From Alphaproteobacteria bacterium (GTDB lineage: Bacteria; Pseudomonadota; Alphaproteobacteria; Micropepsales; Micropepsaceae), in assembly GCA_025361185.1 (NCBI GenBank), contig JANYAR010000101.1, forward strand, positions 1 through 53,859: DNA of 53,859 nucleotides. The letters run 5' to 3'. The position numbers and the translations under genes were made by a program. Below, in pieces: positions 36,268-43,745 of this stretch (the stretch's first letter is position 1; every line of letters begins with the position of its first letter). The notes beneath the pieces were generated by a model, which saw only the letters and a list, made by a program, of their open reading frames with translations, was not told the DNA's origin and did not search any database.

Positions 36268-37328
36268 GCGGACAAAAGCTGTTCCTGCTTCAGCAGGACG
36301 CGGATTTGCTCCACGCTGAGCCATTCCGTGTTGCTGTCGCTGGCATAGCGGTACATCTCCGGCACCCGAACCGCGCCCCGGCTCGTATAGGAGGGGCGGT
36401 TCCAGAATTCGAAGGTGGGTTCGATCACGAAACGGTCCGACAGCTCCAGCGTGGCGCGGGAATCATCATCGGTGATCATCACTTCGTGCAATTTTTCGCC
36501 GGGACGAATGCCCACGATGCGGGTCTCGCAGCCGGGAAGCATGGCTTCAGCCACGTCGGTCATGCGCACGCTCGGAATTTTGGGAACGAACAGCTCGCCC
36601 CCTTGCATCATTCCCAGCGAACTCAAAACCATGTCGACGCCCTGTTTCAGCGTAATGACAAAGCGGGTCATGCGGGCATCGGTAATCGGCAGGCTTTTCG
36701 CACCTTCTGCGATCAGTTTGTTGAAGAAGGGAATGACACTGCCGCGCGAGCCCACCACATTGCCGTAACGTACCACGGCAAAGCGCGATCCGCCCTTGCC
36801 GGACATGGAATTCCCGGCAACGAAGATCTTATCCGAGGCCAGCTTGCTGGCACCATAAAGGTTGATGGGGTTGGCGGCCTTGTCGGTGGAAAGGGCCACC
36901 ACGCGCTTGACGCCACAACGAATGGCGGCGCGCACGACATTCTCCGCGCCATGCACGTTGGTTTTGATGCACTCGAATGGGTTGTATTCGGCGGCGGGCA
37001 CTTGTTTCAGGGCAGCGGCATGAATCACGTAATCAACACCGCGCATGGCCATTTCCACCCGGTCGGTATCGCGCACGTCACCGATGAAATAGCGCATTTC
37101 CGGGCCGTTCCATTTTTGCTGCATTTCATATTGCTTGAGTTCGTCGCGCGAATAAACAATCAGGCGTCGGGGCTTGAAGCGCTCCAGTACGGTGGCGACA
37201 AACGCCTTGCCGAAGGAGCCGGTGCCGCCGATCACCATGACGTCCTTGTCGTTCAGTTCGCAGACATCCGCGGGGTCGGCATGGCCGAAATTCCGCGCCA
37301 GAAGGGTGTGTTCGCTGTTTTTCGTCAC
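36264..37328 (-). CDS. pseB: UDP-N-acetylglucosamine 4,6-dehydratase (inverting)
   Basis: A 354-residue extended SDR with GGTGSFG at 34-40, HAAALKQVPAAEYNP and the active-site block STDKAANPINLYGASK. This is the inverting (C5-epimerising) dehydratase that opens pseudaminic acid synthesis. Its N-terminal extension before the Rossmann fold is about 30 residues; a later start near GGTGSFG is conceivable but has no better RBS. It is the first biosynthetic gene after the ops-like element, with 118 bp between the antiterminator stop and this start. Confidence 0.93.
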   Translation of the reverse strand: MTKNSEHTLLARNFGHADPADVCELNDKDVMVIGGTGSFGKAFVATVLERFKPRRLIVYSRDELKQYEMQQKWNGPEMRYFIGDVRDTDRVEMAMRGVDYVIHAAALKQVPAAEYNPFECIKTNVHGAENVVRAAIRCGVKRVVALSTDKAANPINLYGASKLASDKIFVAGNSMSGKGGSRFAVVRYGNVVGSRGSVIPFFNKLIAEGAKSLPITDARMTRFVITLKQGVDMVLSSLGMMQGGELFVPKIPSVRMTDVAEAMLPGCETRIVGIRPGEKLHEVMITDDDSRATLELSDRFVIEPTFEFWNRPSYTSRGAVRVPEMYRYASDSNTEWLSVEQIRVLLKQEQLLSA

Positions 37329-37387
37329 GATGTTGTCTTCTTCGTTGTTGGCCGGGCCAGGATGCCCCGCTTGAGTTGAGAGTTTTC

Positions 37388-37399
37388 CACGCTACCGCA
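37388..37399 (-). promoter_or_regulatory. ops-like element for RfaH-type antitermination
   Basis: On the minus strand it reads TGCGGTAGCGTG, one base from the E. coli ops sequence GGCGGTAGCGTG, which pauses RNA polymerase and recruits RfaH. It lies 48 bp after the RfaH/NusG-like gene's stop and 60 bp before pseB, exactly where operon-specific antitermination would act. A single 11/12 match could be chance; the position and the adjacent gene make it credible. Confidence 0.6.
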
Positions 37400-37446
37400 C
37401 TCCGGGTGAAGCGGTCCCCCGGAAACTGGAAGCAGTCAATGCGGCT

Positions 37447-37950
37447 TCAGGCAGCCGTCACCGATCGCGCATCCAGTACAACACGGACTTGCCGTCCCAA
37501 AAGGTCCAGCAAAACCGAAACCCGCTGTCCGTCGCTCATCGCCTCGAAAAATCCGAGACAGGAAGCAAAAATCCCGTCCATCACCCGGATCGCGGCTCCG
37601 GGCGAGAAGGATGCCGTCCAGGCATGGAAAAAGCCATCCGCGCCTTCCTGTTCGCGCAGGGCCTCCACGATGCCGTGACGGAGGGGCGTTGGTCCGTCCT
37701 TGCCTCCGACCAACGCAATCACTCCGACGGTGGAACGGACCGCCCGCCAACGCTGGTTGGCGGTATCAACAAGCACAAACAGATAACGGGGAAACAGTGG
37801 CCGGCTGACCATATCGACCCTGCGCGCGTGACGGCGCGGCTTGATCAGTTTGGGCAAGTATGTCGTGAAGCCCTGGCGGCGCAGATGCCCCTGCGCTTCC
37901 AATTCCGCGTGTGGCCGTGTTTGTACGACATACCATTGGGCGGCGATCAT
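37447..37950 (-). CDS. RfaH/NusG-like transcription antiterminator
   Basis: A 167-residue NusG paralogue. The N-terminal NGN domain (about 4-100) reads WYVVQTRPHAELEAQGHLRR, followed by RPLFPRYLFV at 50-59 and a C-terminal KOW-like segment from about 118 (GAAIRVMDGIFASC). Specialised NusG paralogues (RfaH, LoaP, UpxY) bind elongating RNA polymerase and let it read through long operons for surface polysaccharides. The gene is second in the 14.7-kb operon, starts by ATGA overlap with the regulator and is followed by the ops-like element. Which of the RfaH/LoaP-type groups it belongs to is uncertain; the ops-like site favours RfaH-like action. Confidence 0.85.
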   Translation of the reverse strand: MIAAQWYVVQTRPHAELEAQGHLRRQGFTTYLPKLIKPRRHARRVDMVSRPLFPRYLFVLVDTANQRWRAVRSTVGVIALVGGKDGPTPLRHGIVEALREQEGADGFFHAWTASFSPGAAIRVMDGIFASCLGFFEAMSDGQRVSVLLDLLGRQVRVVLDARSVTAA

Positions 37951-38558
37951 GCAGCGGCCCTTTTTGGCAGGATAGCGCGCAGAAACGGCGGTATGGCGAT
38001 TCTGTCGGCCCCCAGTGCGTCTTCCGCCATGTCGCGCGCCCGGCCGGTCTGTTCCAGATCGGCAATCACAGCTCCTCCAACGGCTTCTGCGATGGCTGAG
38101 AAGTCGCGATGGAGGGGGAGGCCGAACTTGTGCTGGTCAGTACTGTTCGGATCGACGATGGCCTCAATGCGGATGCCGCGCTCCATGGCGCAGATAGCAC
38201 ATATCTCTGCGAGCGTGGAGGCGCCGACGATGACCATGCTTTCCCACTGCCTGACGGGCTCGGATGCGTAAAGTGCAGCATACTCCCCACGCACCGCGCG
38301 CACAAAGTCCAGCGAGGCGGAAAGGCGGTTCATGGCCAGGCGTGATTTCTCCGCAAAGCCCTTAGGCGTAAGCATATAGCGATAGCTACGTGGCGAGATT
38401 TTGCGTGCCTTGAGGTAGCCCTTGCGAAGGCAGAACTTGAGATAGGCGTTGGTCAAGCCCAGCGCGATGCCAACTTCGGAAGCGCGGCTGCGCTGTGACC
38501 GCTCGCCATCGCGATCAACCGATTCCAGGATATCCAGAATGATTTGGGGCTGTTCCAC
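37947..38558 (-). CDS. Winged-helix (MarR-EPS-like) regulator with C-terminal Rossmann-like domain
   Basis: A 203-residue protein starting with GTG at 38558. Residues 1-75 form a winged-helix domain like EPS-associated MarR regulators (LTNAYLKFCLRKGYLK, then SPRSYRYMLTPKGFAEKSRL). A helix around 80-98 is followed by a Rossmann-like domain (108-195): SMVIVGASTLAEIC, AIVDPN and GAVIADLEQTG, a layout like the nucleotide- or sugar-binding N-domain of PglD-type proteins. It is longer than the usual EPS-associated MarR regulators of about 110 residues. It probably senses a metabolite and controls the operon, of which it is the first gene. The 36-bp palindrome upstream is the likely site. Function is inferred. 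Confidence 0.7.
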   Translation of the reverse strand: MEQPQIILDILESVDRDGERSQRSRASEVGIALGLTNAYLKFCLRKGYLKARKISPRSYRYMLTPKGFAEKSRLAMNRLSASLDFVRAVRGEYAALYASEPVRQWESMVIVGASTLAEICAICAMERGIRIEAIVDPNSTDQHKFGLPLHRDFSAIAEAVGGAVIADLEQTGRARDMAEDALGADRIAIPPFLRAILPKRAAA

Positions 38559-38579
38559 GTGGCGTTTTCAGAGATTCAT

Positions 38580-38596
38580 GGTCTATATTGTAGACC
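38580..38596. repeat. Inverted repeat at the predicted transcription start
   Basis: GGTCTA and TAGACC flank TATTG. It begins directly after the -10 of the operon promoter, so it covers the expected transcription start. It could be a second operator or a small leader hairpin. Confidence 0.5.
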
Positions 38597-38625
38597 AATA
38601 TAACCGTTCACCAAATGAACGTCAA
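38597..38625 (-). promoter_or_regulatory. Promoter of the pse operon
   Basis: On the minus strand TTGACG (38625-38620), a 17-bp spacer and TATATT (38602-38597) are close to the sigma-70 consensus. The -35 and most of the spacer lie inside the palindrome at 38606-38641, so a bound repressor would block the promoter. The predicted start is near 38590, about 30 bases before the regulator's GTG. Confidence 0.7.
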
Positions 38626-38641
38626 CGTTCATTTGGTGAAC
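38606..38641. promoter_or_regulatory. 36-bp palindromic operator candidate
   Basis: The arms GTTCACCAAATGAACGT and ACGTTCATTTGGTGAAC are perfectly complementary, with a 2-bp spacer (CA). Each arm is itself a near-palindrome (GTTC...GAAC), giving four half-sites, as expected for a pair of dimers. It covers the -35 and spacer of the operon promoter and lies 48-83 bp upstream of the regulator, so autoregulation is the best reading. Confidence 0.7.
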
Positions 38642-38921
38642 ATAGCGTTCGTAATATACTGCTTACATTGAATAATATCGAATATAATGATTGGATTGTT
38701 AGCAAATCAATCAGGGGGAGGCGATATTGGAGTTGAAAGACGCCGGTATTATGTGTTTCCGAGCGACTATGTTTATTCTGATTCTTGATACCGGTTGCGC
38801 CCGACCCCCGGCACGGCACGCACTGCTGTTACCGTGGTTGGCCGGCGATCGAAACCAACGATTGCCACAATCGAGCCGCTGAGATGATTGGTTATAGTGC
38901 AGTTGTCTCAGGGGTACCGCT
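38642..38921. other. AT-rich intergenic region upstream of the pse operon
   Basis: It separates the operon promoter (minus) from the glycosyltransferase gene at 38922 (plus). It is markedly AT-rich up to about 38720 (including TATAAT at 38683-38688 on the plus strand, but without a well-placed -35). No RNA gene or credible ORF was found; the plus-strand promoter is not identified. Confidence 0.4.
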
Positions 38922-39938
38922 ATGAGCGTGCACGCCTATTGCACTTATTTCGACCACCGCTATTTGCCGAAAGGCTTGGCGATGATCCGGTCCTTGCGCC
39001 GCCAGGTGCCCGATGCCCAGGTCTGGGTGTTGTGCTTGAATTCGCAGGCCTTGGGCATTTTGCAGGAAATGGACGAGCCTGGTGTTCACGTCATTGCGCT
39101 GCCGGAGTTCGAGATGGGCGACGCCGCACTGACGAAGGCGAAAGCCGATGGCCGCAGCACCATAGAATATTATTTTACTCTTACCCCCTCGCTGGTCTTG
39201 CATGTTGTGCGCGCCGCGCCGGAGGCTGAAATTGTTACTTATCTCGATGGCGATCTGTGGTTCTTGGCCGATCCGGAGCCGGTCTACCGCGAGATGGGCG
39301 ACAGCTCGATCCTGATCATTCCGCACGGCTTCGCGCCCGCGATGAAACATCGCGAACAATACGGCGTCTACAATGTTGGGTGGGTTTCGTTCCGTGCGGA
39401 TACGCGTGGAAAAACCTGTCTGGAATGGTGGCGAGAGCGTACAAATGAGTGGTGCTTCGACCGGGTGGAGGACGGCCGTTTCGCGGACCAAGGCTATCTG
39501 GACCAGTTTCCTCGGCTGTTCGAGGGCGTGCATGTGCTGGCCAACCGCGGCGCCAATCTCGCGCCGTGGAATGTGGCCGCCAGTACGATTTCCGCGCGCG
39601 ACGGCACAATATGGGCGAACGAAGATCGTGTGCTTTTTTTCCATTTTCATGAATTGAAGCGTTTGCTAGGAGGTGAGTATCTCGCCTCACATGGCGCTTA
39701 CAAGGCGCCATTGACGCCTCTTATGCGCGATTGTTTATACAGGCCTTATCTGCGCGAGATATCGGCCATTGAACGGGAGGTGGCGGCGCGCTTTGATGCC
39801 ACCGCGTGCAGTACAATACGTGAGCCGGGCAGTGCGCCCGCGCCCAACCGTGGGTGGAGAGGATGGAGATCGAAACTCAGGAATGCCCTGAGTAGGGCAA
39901 TGAATCGCCGGCGCGGTTACGTGATCTCGCCGGATTAA
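38922..39938 (+). CDS. GT-A fold glycosyltransferase
   Basis: A 338-residue protein with MSVHAYCTYFDHRYLPKGLA at the start, where the nucleotide site is expected, and the DxD-type metal motif in TYLDGDLWF. A later IWANEDRVLFFHFHELKRL segment is typical of nucleotide-diphospho-sugar transferases of the GT8-like group in polysaccharide clusters. It would add one sugar in the cytoplasm. The C-terminal 40 residues are basic. The donor and acceptor are unknown. Confidence 0.75.
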   Translation: MSVHAYCTYFDHRYLPKGLAMIRSLRRQVPDAQVWVLCLNSQALGILQEMDEPGVHVIALPEFEMGDAALTKAKADGRSTIEYYFTLTPSLVLHVVRAAPEAEIVTYLDGDLWFLADPEPVYREMGDSSILIIPHGFAPAMKHREQYGVYNVGWVSFRADTRGKTCLEWWRERTNEWCFDRVEDGRFADQGYLDQFPRLFEGVHVLANRGANLAPWNVAASTISARDGTIWANEDRVLFFHFHELKRLLGGEYLASHGAYKAPLTPLMRDCLYRPYLREISAIEREVAARFDATACSTIREPGSAPAPNRGWRGWRSKLRNALSRAMNRRRGYVISPD

Positions 39939-40138
39939 CGAAGGCGAGGGCGCTATCGCGCACCAATCTCGGAAAAATGCGCGCAATTTAGTCGTGCCCG
40001 CTGGCGCAAGCGCAAGGGGTTTGCCAAAATGAAGCACCTAATTTTGGGGTAACAAAGAATTGGCACAAGCAACCTTGATCTAGATTCGCACTTGCCTATG
40101 CGGGCAAAAAAGTGCCTACGAACGGCCGGGGATTAAGA

Positions 40139-40906
40139 ATGAAACAAGTGATAAAGCGGATACGCAGACGAATATTGGAAGCGATCTATGGTTATGAAGC
40201 GCTATTGGCGGGCCGGTGGGCGTCCAGCGCACATCGCCGTCTGATGTGGGCGCAGTGGTTCCTTGGGTCGAATCCCGAATTTTTCGATCACCACATTGAT
40301 CTCCATTACCAGTGGCCAGACACTCGCAATTCACTATGGATCGAACGCGGCGTCTTCGGAAGTCTGGCGCTCAAGGGCGGAGACCTTCTGGAACTCGCCT
40401 GCGGCGATGGTTTCAACGCCAAAAACTTCTATTCGTTGCGGTCCAGGACCGTTACCGCTTGTGATTTCGACCCCAAGGCCCTCGCGCTCGCACGCCGCAA
40501 GAACGCAACTCCCAATGTTTCTTTTGTCCTGGCGGATATCCGGACGGCCATGCCTGCCGGCCGCTTCGATAACGTGGTTTGGGACGCTGCAATTGAGCAT
40601 TTCACGCCCGACGAAATCGCGAAAATCATGGCTAGCATCAAGAGCCGGCTGACACCTGAGGGTATTCTCTCTGGCTATACTCTGGTAGAAAAAGAAGACG
40701 GTTCACACCACCTGCACCAGCATGAGTACGAGTTTCACGACATCGAGGACTTAGCCAGATTCCTGAGGCCTCATTTCAAGAACGTACGGGTTTTCGAGAC
40801 GATTTTCCCGGATCGTCATAACCTCTATTTCTGGGCATCTGATGGAGCTGTTCCATTTGATGCCGGTTGGCCACGGCAACTGGAATCGCGGCAGGTTGCA
40901 AGCTAA
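40139..40906 (+). CDS. Class I SAM-dependent methyltransferase
   Basis: A 255-residue protein from the ATG at 40139 (an upstream in-frame GTG at 40112 is weaker). SAM motif I is LLELACGDGFNAKNF; motif II is ACDFDPKALALA, and FDNVVWDAAIEHFTPDEI follows, the pattern of Methyltransf_11/25-type enzymes. A basic N-terminal helix (KQVIKRIRRRI) may associate with the membrane. It lies 5 bp before the next gene, so the two form a pair. Target unknown; a sugar is likely. Confidence 0.82.
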   Translation: MKQVIKRIRRRILEAIYGYEALLAGRWASSAHRRLMWAQWFLGSNPEFFDHHIDLHYQWPDTRNSLWIERGVFGSLALKGGDLLELACGDGFNAKNFYSLRSRTVTACDFDPKALALARRKNATPNVSFVLADIRTAMPAGRFDNVVWDAAIEHFTPDEIAKIMASIKSRLTPEGILSGYTLVEKEDGSHHLHQHEYEFHDIEDLARFLRPHFKNVRVFETIFPDRHNLYFWASDGAVPFDAGWPRQLESRQVAS

Positions 40907-40911
40907 TTCTC

Positions 40912-41892
40912 ATGACAGGCGAAGTTGGAAGCTGCGCTTTGGAGCATTGGCCACTTCACGGGTTTAATTCCGGATTGGGAAAGTTGGGAAGAATGAGCGG
41001 TGTAGTCAGAAATATTGTCAAAGCGGTGGTTCCAAAACCGATTCGAGACATTCTCAGAACGCTGGTCCCGAAACCCATCCGCAGACAATTTCATCTGACC
41101 CAATCTGTCAGGCGTTTGCGGAAATTCTACTTCGGCGATCAGCTGCGCATGATCAAGCCTCTCGTTTTTCACACGAGGGAGACCCATAATTTTACTTACG
41201 ATTTGACAGAGACAAATCTTCGCTATCTTGAGGAGGTCATAGCCGTCGTGACCGGAAAAACTCCCGACGAGATCGGCGGCTTCATTCAGGAAGCAATAAA
41301 CGATCGGGAATTGCGGGCCTATTTTGACAACAAGATGGCCTTGTATGATGGGCAAAAAACTCCCTCCAACGTTACGTCGCCCTTCGGCCGGCGGCTTGGC
41401 TGGTATGCGATTACGCGTGTTACCAGGCCGCGATTGACGGTGGAGACGGGTGTCGAACGCGGTCATGGCGCGCTACTTCTCTGTGCTGCCTTGCTGCGCA
41501 ATTGCGAGGAAGGTGCGCCCGGACGCTATCTGGGAACCGACATTGACCCGACGGCTGGGTATCTGCTCTCGGGAAAATACCAGGCAGTTGGGAATATCCT
41601 GTATGGAGATTCCATATCGAGCCTGAAACGGATTGCGGATCCGATAGATCTCTTCATCAACGACAGCGATCATTCGGCGGAGTATGAGGCAGAAGAATAC
41701 AAGGCCATTGCATGCAAGCTGTCGGCAAACGCTGTTATTCTGGGTGATAACGCCCATGTCACCGACAAGTTAGCCCGGTTCTCGCGCGAAGCGAACCGGG
41801 CATTTCTGATGTTTAAGGAGCAACCCAAGGACCACTGGTACCCGGGGGCAGGCATCGGGATTTCATTCCCCCGGAGGGCTGGCGGTCACTGA
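40912..41892 (+). CDS. Class I methyltransferase of the Methyltransf_24 type
   Basis: A 326-residue protein if started at the ATG at 40912; an ATG at 40993 is an alternative. The SAM-binding region is LTVETGVERGHGALLLCAAL, followed by YLGTDIDPTAGYL and IDLFINDSDHSAEYEAEEYK, the Methyltransf_24 layout used for glycan O-methylation. A tandem VPKPIR repeat occurs before the core (VPKPIRDILRTLVPKPIRRQ). The start is uncertain, but the core is clear. Confidence 0.75.
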   Translation: MTGEVGSCALEHWPLHGFNSGLGKLGRMSGVVRNIVKAVVPKPIRDILRTLVPKPIRRQFHLTQSVRRLRKFYFGDQLRMIKPLVFHTRETHNFTYDLTETNLRYLEEVIAVVTGKTPDEIGGFIQEAINDRELRAYFDNKMALYDGQKTPSNVTSPFGRRLGWYAITRVTRPRLTVETGVERGHGALLLCAALLRNCEEGAPGRYLGTDIDPTAGYLLSGKYQAVGNILYGDSISSLKRIADPIDLFINDSDHSAEYEAEEYKAIACKLSANAVILGDNAHVTDKLARFSREANRAFLMFKEQPKDHWYPGAGIGISFPRRAGGH

Positions 41893-42043
41893 CAATGCTG
41901 GACGGCGGGCGATCTGGAAGAAGCGAGCGCTTATCCGGCAATAGACCATGCAAGCAATACTTTTCCTGCGGCAAGCGCCGTATTTGTCAGGTATGATATC
42001 GTGCATCGTTGCCCTTATGCTCCTGGCCGTCTAACACTCCCCC

Positions 42044-42961
42044 ATGACTCGGAAATGTGCGCCGATCGCCCTGTTCGTGTTTGCCCGGCCGGATCACACG
42101 CGGCGAACGGTCGAAGCCTTGAAGCGCAATCTTCTGGCCGAGGCGAGCGAACTGATTGTCTTCTCCGACGCCCCCCAACACGCAGAAATGGTAGCGTCAG
42201 TAGAGGCTGTGCGGAGTTATATCCGCACCGTGGATGGGTTCAAATCCGTTAGCATTGTCGAACGCGAAACCAATCTGGGACTGGCGACTTCTATCGTCAG
42301 CGGCGTTACCAGCGTATGCGAAACGCACGGGCGCGTCGTCGTGCTGGAAGACGACCTTGTTACCTCGCCGTTTTTCCTCTCCTACATGAACGATGCTCTG
42401 GATCTGTATGCCGATACGCCCGAGGTGGCGGCTGCCAGCGGATTTCATCCGGCATTTGACGCTCCACTTCCCGTGACGTTCTTTCAGCGCGATGCGGAAT
42501 GCTGGGGCTGGGCGACATGGCAGCGGGCCTGGGCGATGTTCAATCCCAATGGCCGGGAATTGCTGGCAGAAATCGAGCGTAGGAAACTGTCGCGAATATT
42601 CGATCAGGACGACACCTATCCTTATACCGAGATGCTAGAAGACCAGATCGCCGGTCGCAACAATTCCTGGGCCATACGCTGGCGCGCTTCGGTCTTCCTG
42701 AGCGGCATGCTTTCGCTCTATCCGCGCCATTCACTCGTTTGTAATATCGGCCAGGACGGGAGCGGCACCCATGGCGTTGCTCCGGACATCGGGGATAAAA
42801 AATTGGCCGACGCGTTGATTCCTGTTGAGCAGATTCCCCTCGCTCATTCTGAAGCTGCGTTCCGGGAATTTGCGCGGTTCAACAGACGGCTTCAGCACGT
42901 GAACTTCAAGCAGCGGCTCATTCGCAAGCTGCGCAAAATCAAGTCGGTATGGACAGGCTGA
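42044..42961 (+). CDS. GT-A fold glycosyltransferase
   Basis: A 305-residue protein with APIALFVFARPDHTRRTVEA at the start and VVVLEDDLVTSPFFLSYM, a DXD-like site followed by the acceptor helix, as in GT2-like enzymes that often accompany FkbM in clusters. The C-terminal HSLVCNIGQDGSGTHG block is typical. It is cytoplasmic and adds a sugar to the lipid-linked glycan. It is convergent with the FkbM gene (13-bp gap). Confidence 0.8.
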   Translation: MTRKCAPIALFVFARPDHTRRTVEALKRNLLAEASELIVFSDAPQHAEMVASVEAVRSYIRTVDGFKSVSIVERETNLGLATSIVSGVTSVCETHGRVVVLEDDLVTSPFFLSYMNDALDLYADTPEVAAASGFHPAFDAPLPVTFFQRDAECWGWATWQRAWAMFNPNGRELLAEIERRKLSRIFDQDDTYPYTEMLEDQIAGRNNSWAIRWRASVFLSGMLSLYPRHSLVCNIGQDGSGTHGVAPDIGDKKLADALIPVEQIPLAHSEAAFREFARFNRRLQHVNFKQRLIRKLRKIKSVWTG

Positions 42962-42974
42962 AGGTGGGCGCGGG

Positions 42975-43682
42975 TCAGGCGGGCGCTTCTGTTTCCAGTA
43001 AATAGTCGTGGTCACTGAACTGGTCGATCAGGCGGTAGTGGTTCCGCAAGGTTTCCAGAACCTGTTCCAGGGACTTGGTTTCGACCAATATTCGCTTTGG
43101 CCTGTGCCGGCTGGGATTGAGGCCCTCCAGCACCGGAATCTCGTAGCCTTCCACGTCCAGGGAAAAGAAATCGATGAACGGGCCGCCGCGTTTGTCCAGT
43201 ACAGATGCGAGGGTAATCGCCGGCACTTCGATTTCCGGGACCGCCCCGATGTTCTGGGATTCCATTGCCCAAGTTAGATGCGTGTTTTCTTCTTCCGGCG
43301 ACCTAGTTCCGGGAATGAACGCCATCAGCCGGGCCGCTTTGATCCGTACCGATTTCGTTGCCTCATCGGCCACCAGTGCTGCATTAATCACTTCGGCGCG
43401 AGGCCGGTTGTGGCGGCATAGATGCGCCTGATCCGGCACAGGCTCTATTAGGATGCCGCGCCAGCCGCGAAAGCGCTCAAACCAGTAAGTATTGCTTTGG
43501 GACAGGCCGTCATTGCCACCCGCTTCGATGAAAGTGCCGTTCTCGAAATCCAGGTATTTCTTCAGCTTATGGTCGAGACTGTTAAGCGCTAGGTGGGACC
43601 AGCGGTCGGAACCGAAAATCTCATGGAGCGATCGGCGATGCCGTCGCCACGTCTTTTTATAAAATTCAAAGGTTTCGGACAT
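42975..43682 (-). CDS. FkbM family methyltransferase
   Basis: A 235-residue FkbM protein with FIEAGGNDGLSQSNTYWFER as the SAM site, FRGWRGILIEPVP, and DFFSLDVEGYEIPVLEGLN, the FkbM SLDVEG signature. It belongs to the FkbM subgroup with the GGNDG pattern. It would O-methylate a sugar, probably together with the convergent glycosyltransferase or the GT4 gene upstream. No close operon partner: 63 bp separate it from the GT4 gene. Confidence 0.85.
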   Translation of the reverse strand: MSETFEFYKKTWRRHRRSLHEIFGSDRWSHLALNSLDHKLKKYLDFENGTFIEAGGNDGLSQSNTYWFERFRGWRGILIEPVPDQAHLCRHNRPRAEVINAALVADEATKSVRIKAARLMAFIPGTRSPEEENTHLTWAMESQNIGAVPEIEVPAITLASVLDKRGGPFIDFFSLDVEGYEIPVLEGLNPSRHRPKRILVETKSLEQVLETLRNHYRLIDQFSDHDYLLETEAPA

Positions 43683-43745
43683 GGGGTTTCTATATTTCGA
43701 GCTTCAGGCGGGCAACGCACTTTGGTTCGCCAAAGAATGGCCGAG

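Noticed and set aside
38580-38641. The inverted repeats before the pse operon as a CRISPR or mobile-element end
   Set aside because: There is a single copy, no spacers, no transposase and no target duplication; the position over a promoter fits an operator better.
40062-40082. A sigma-54 promoter before the methyltransferase at 40139 (TTGGCAC... TTGAT)
   Set aside because: The spacing between the -24 and -12 elements is wrong (8 instead of 5 bases) and the -12 element is degenerate.
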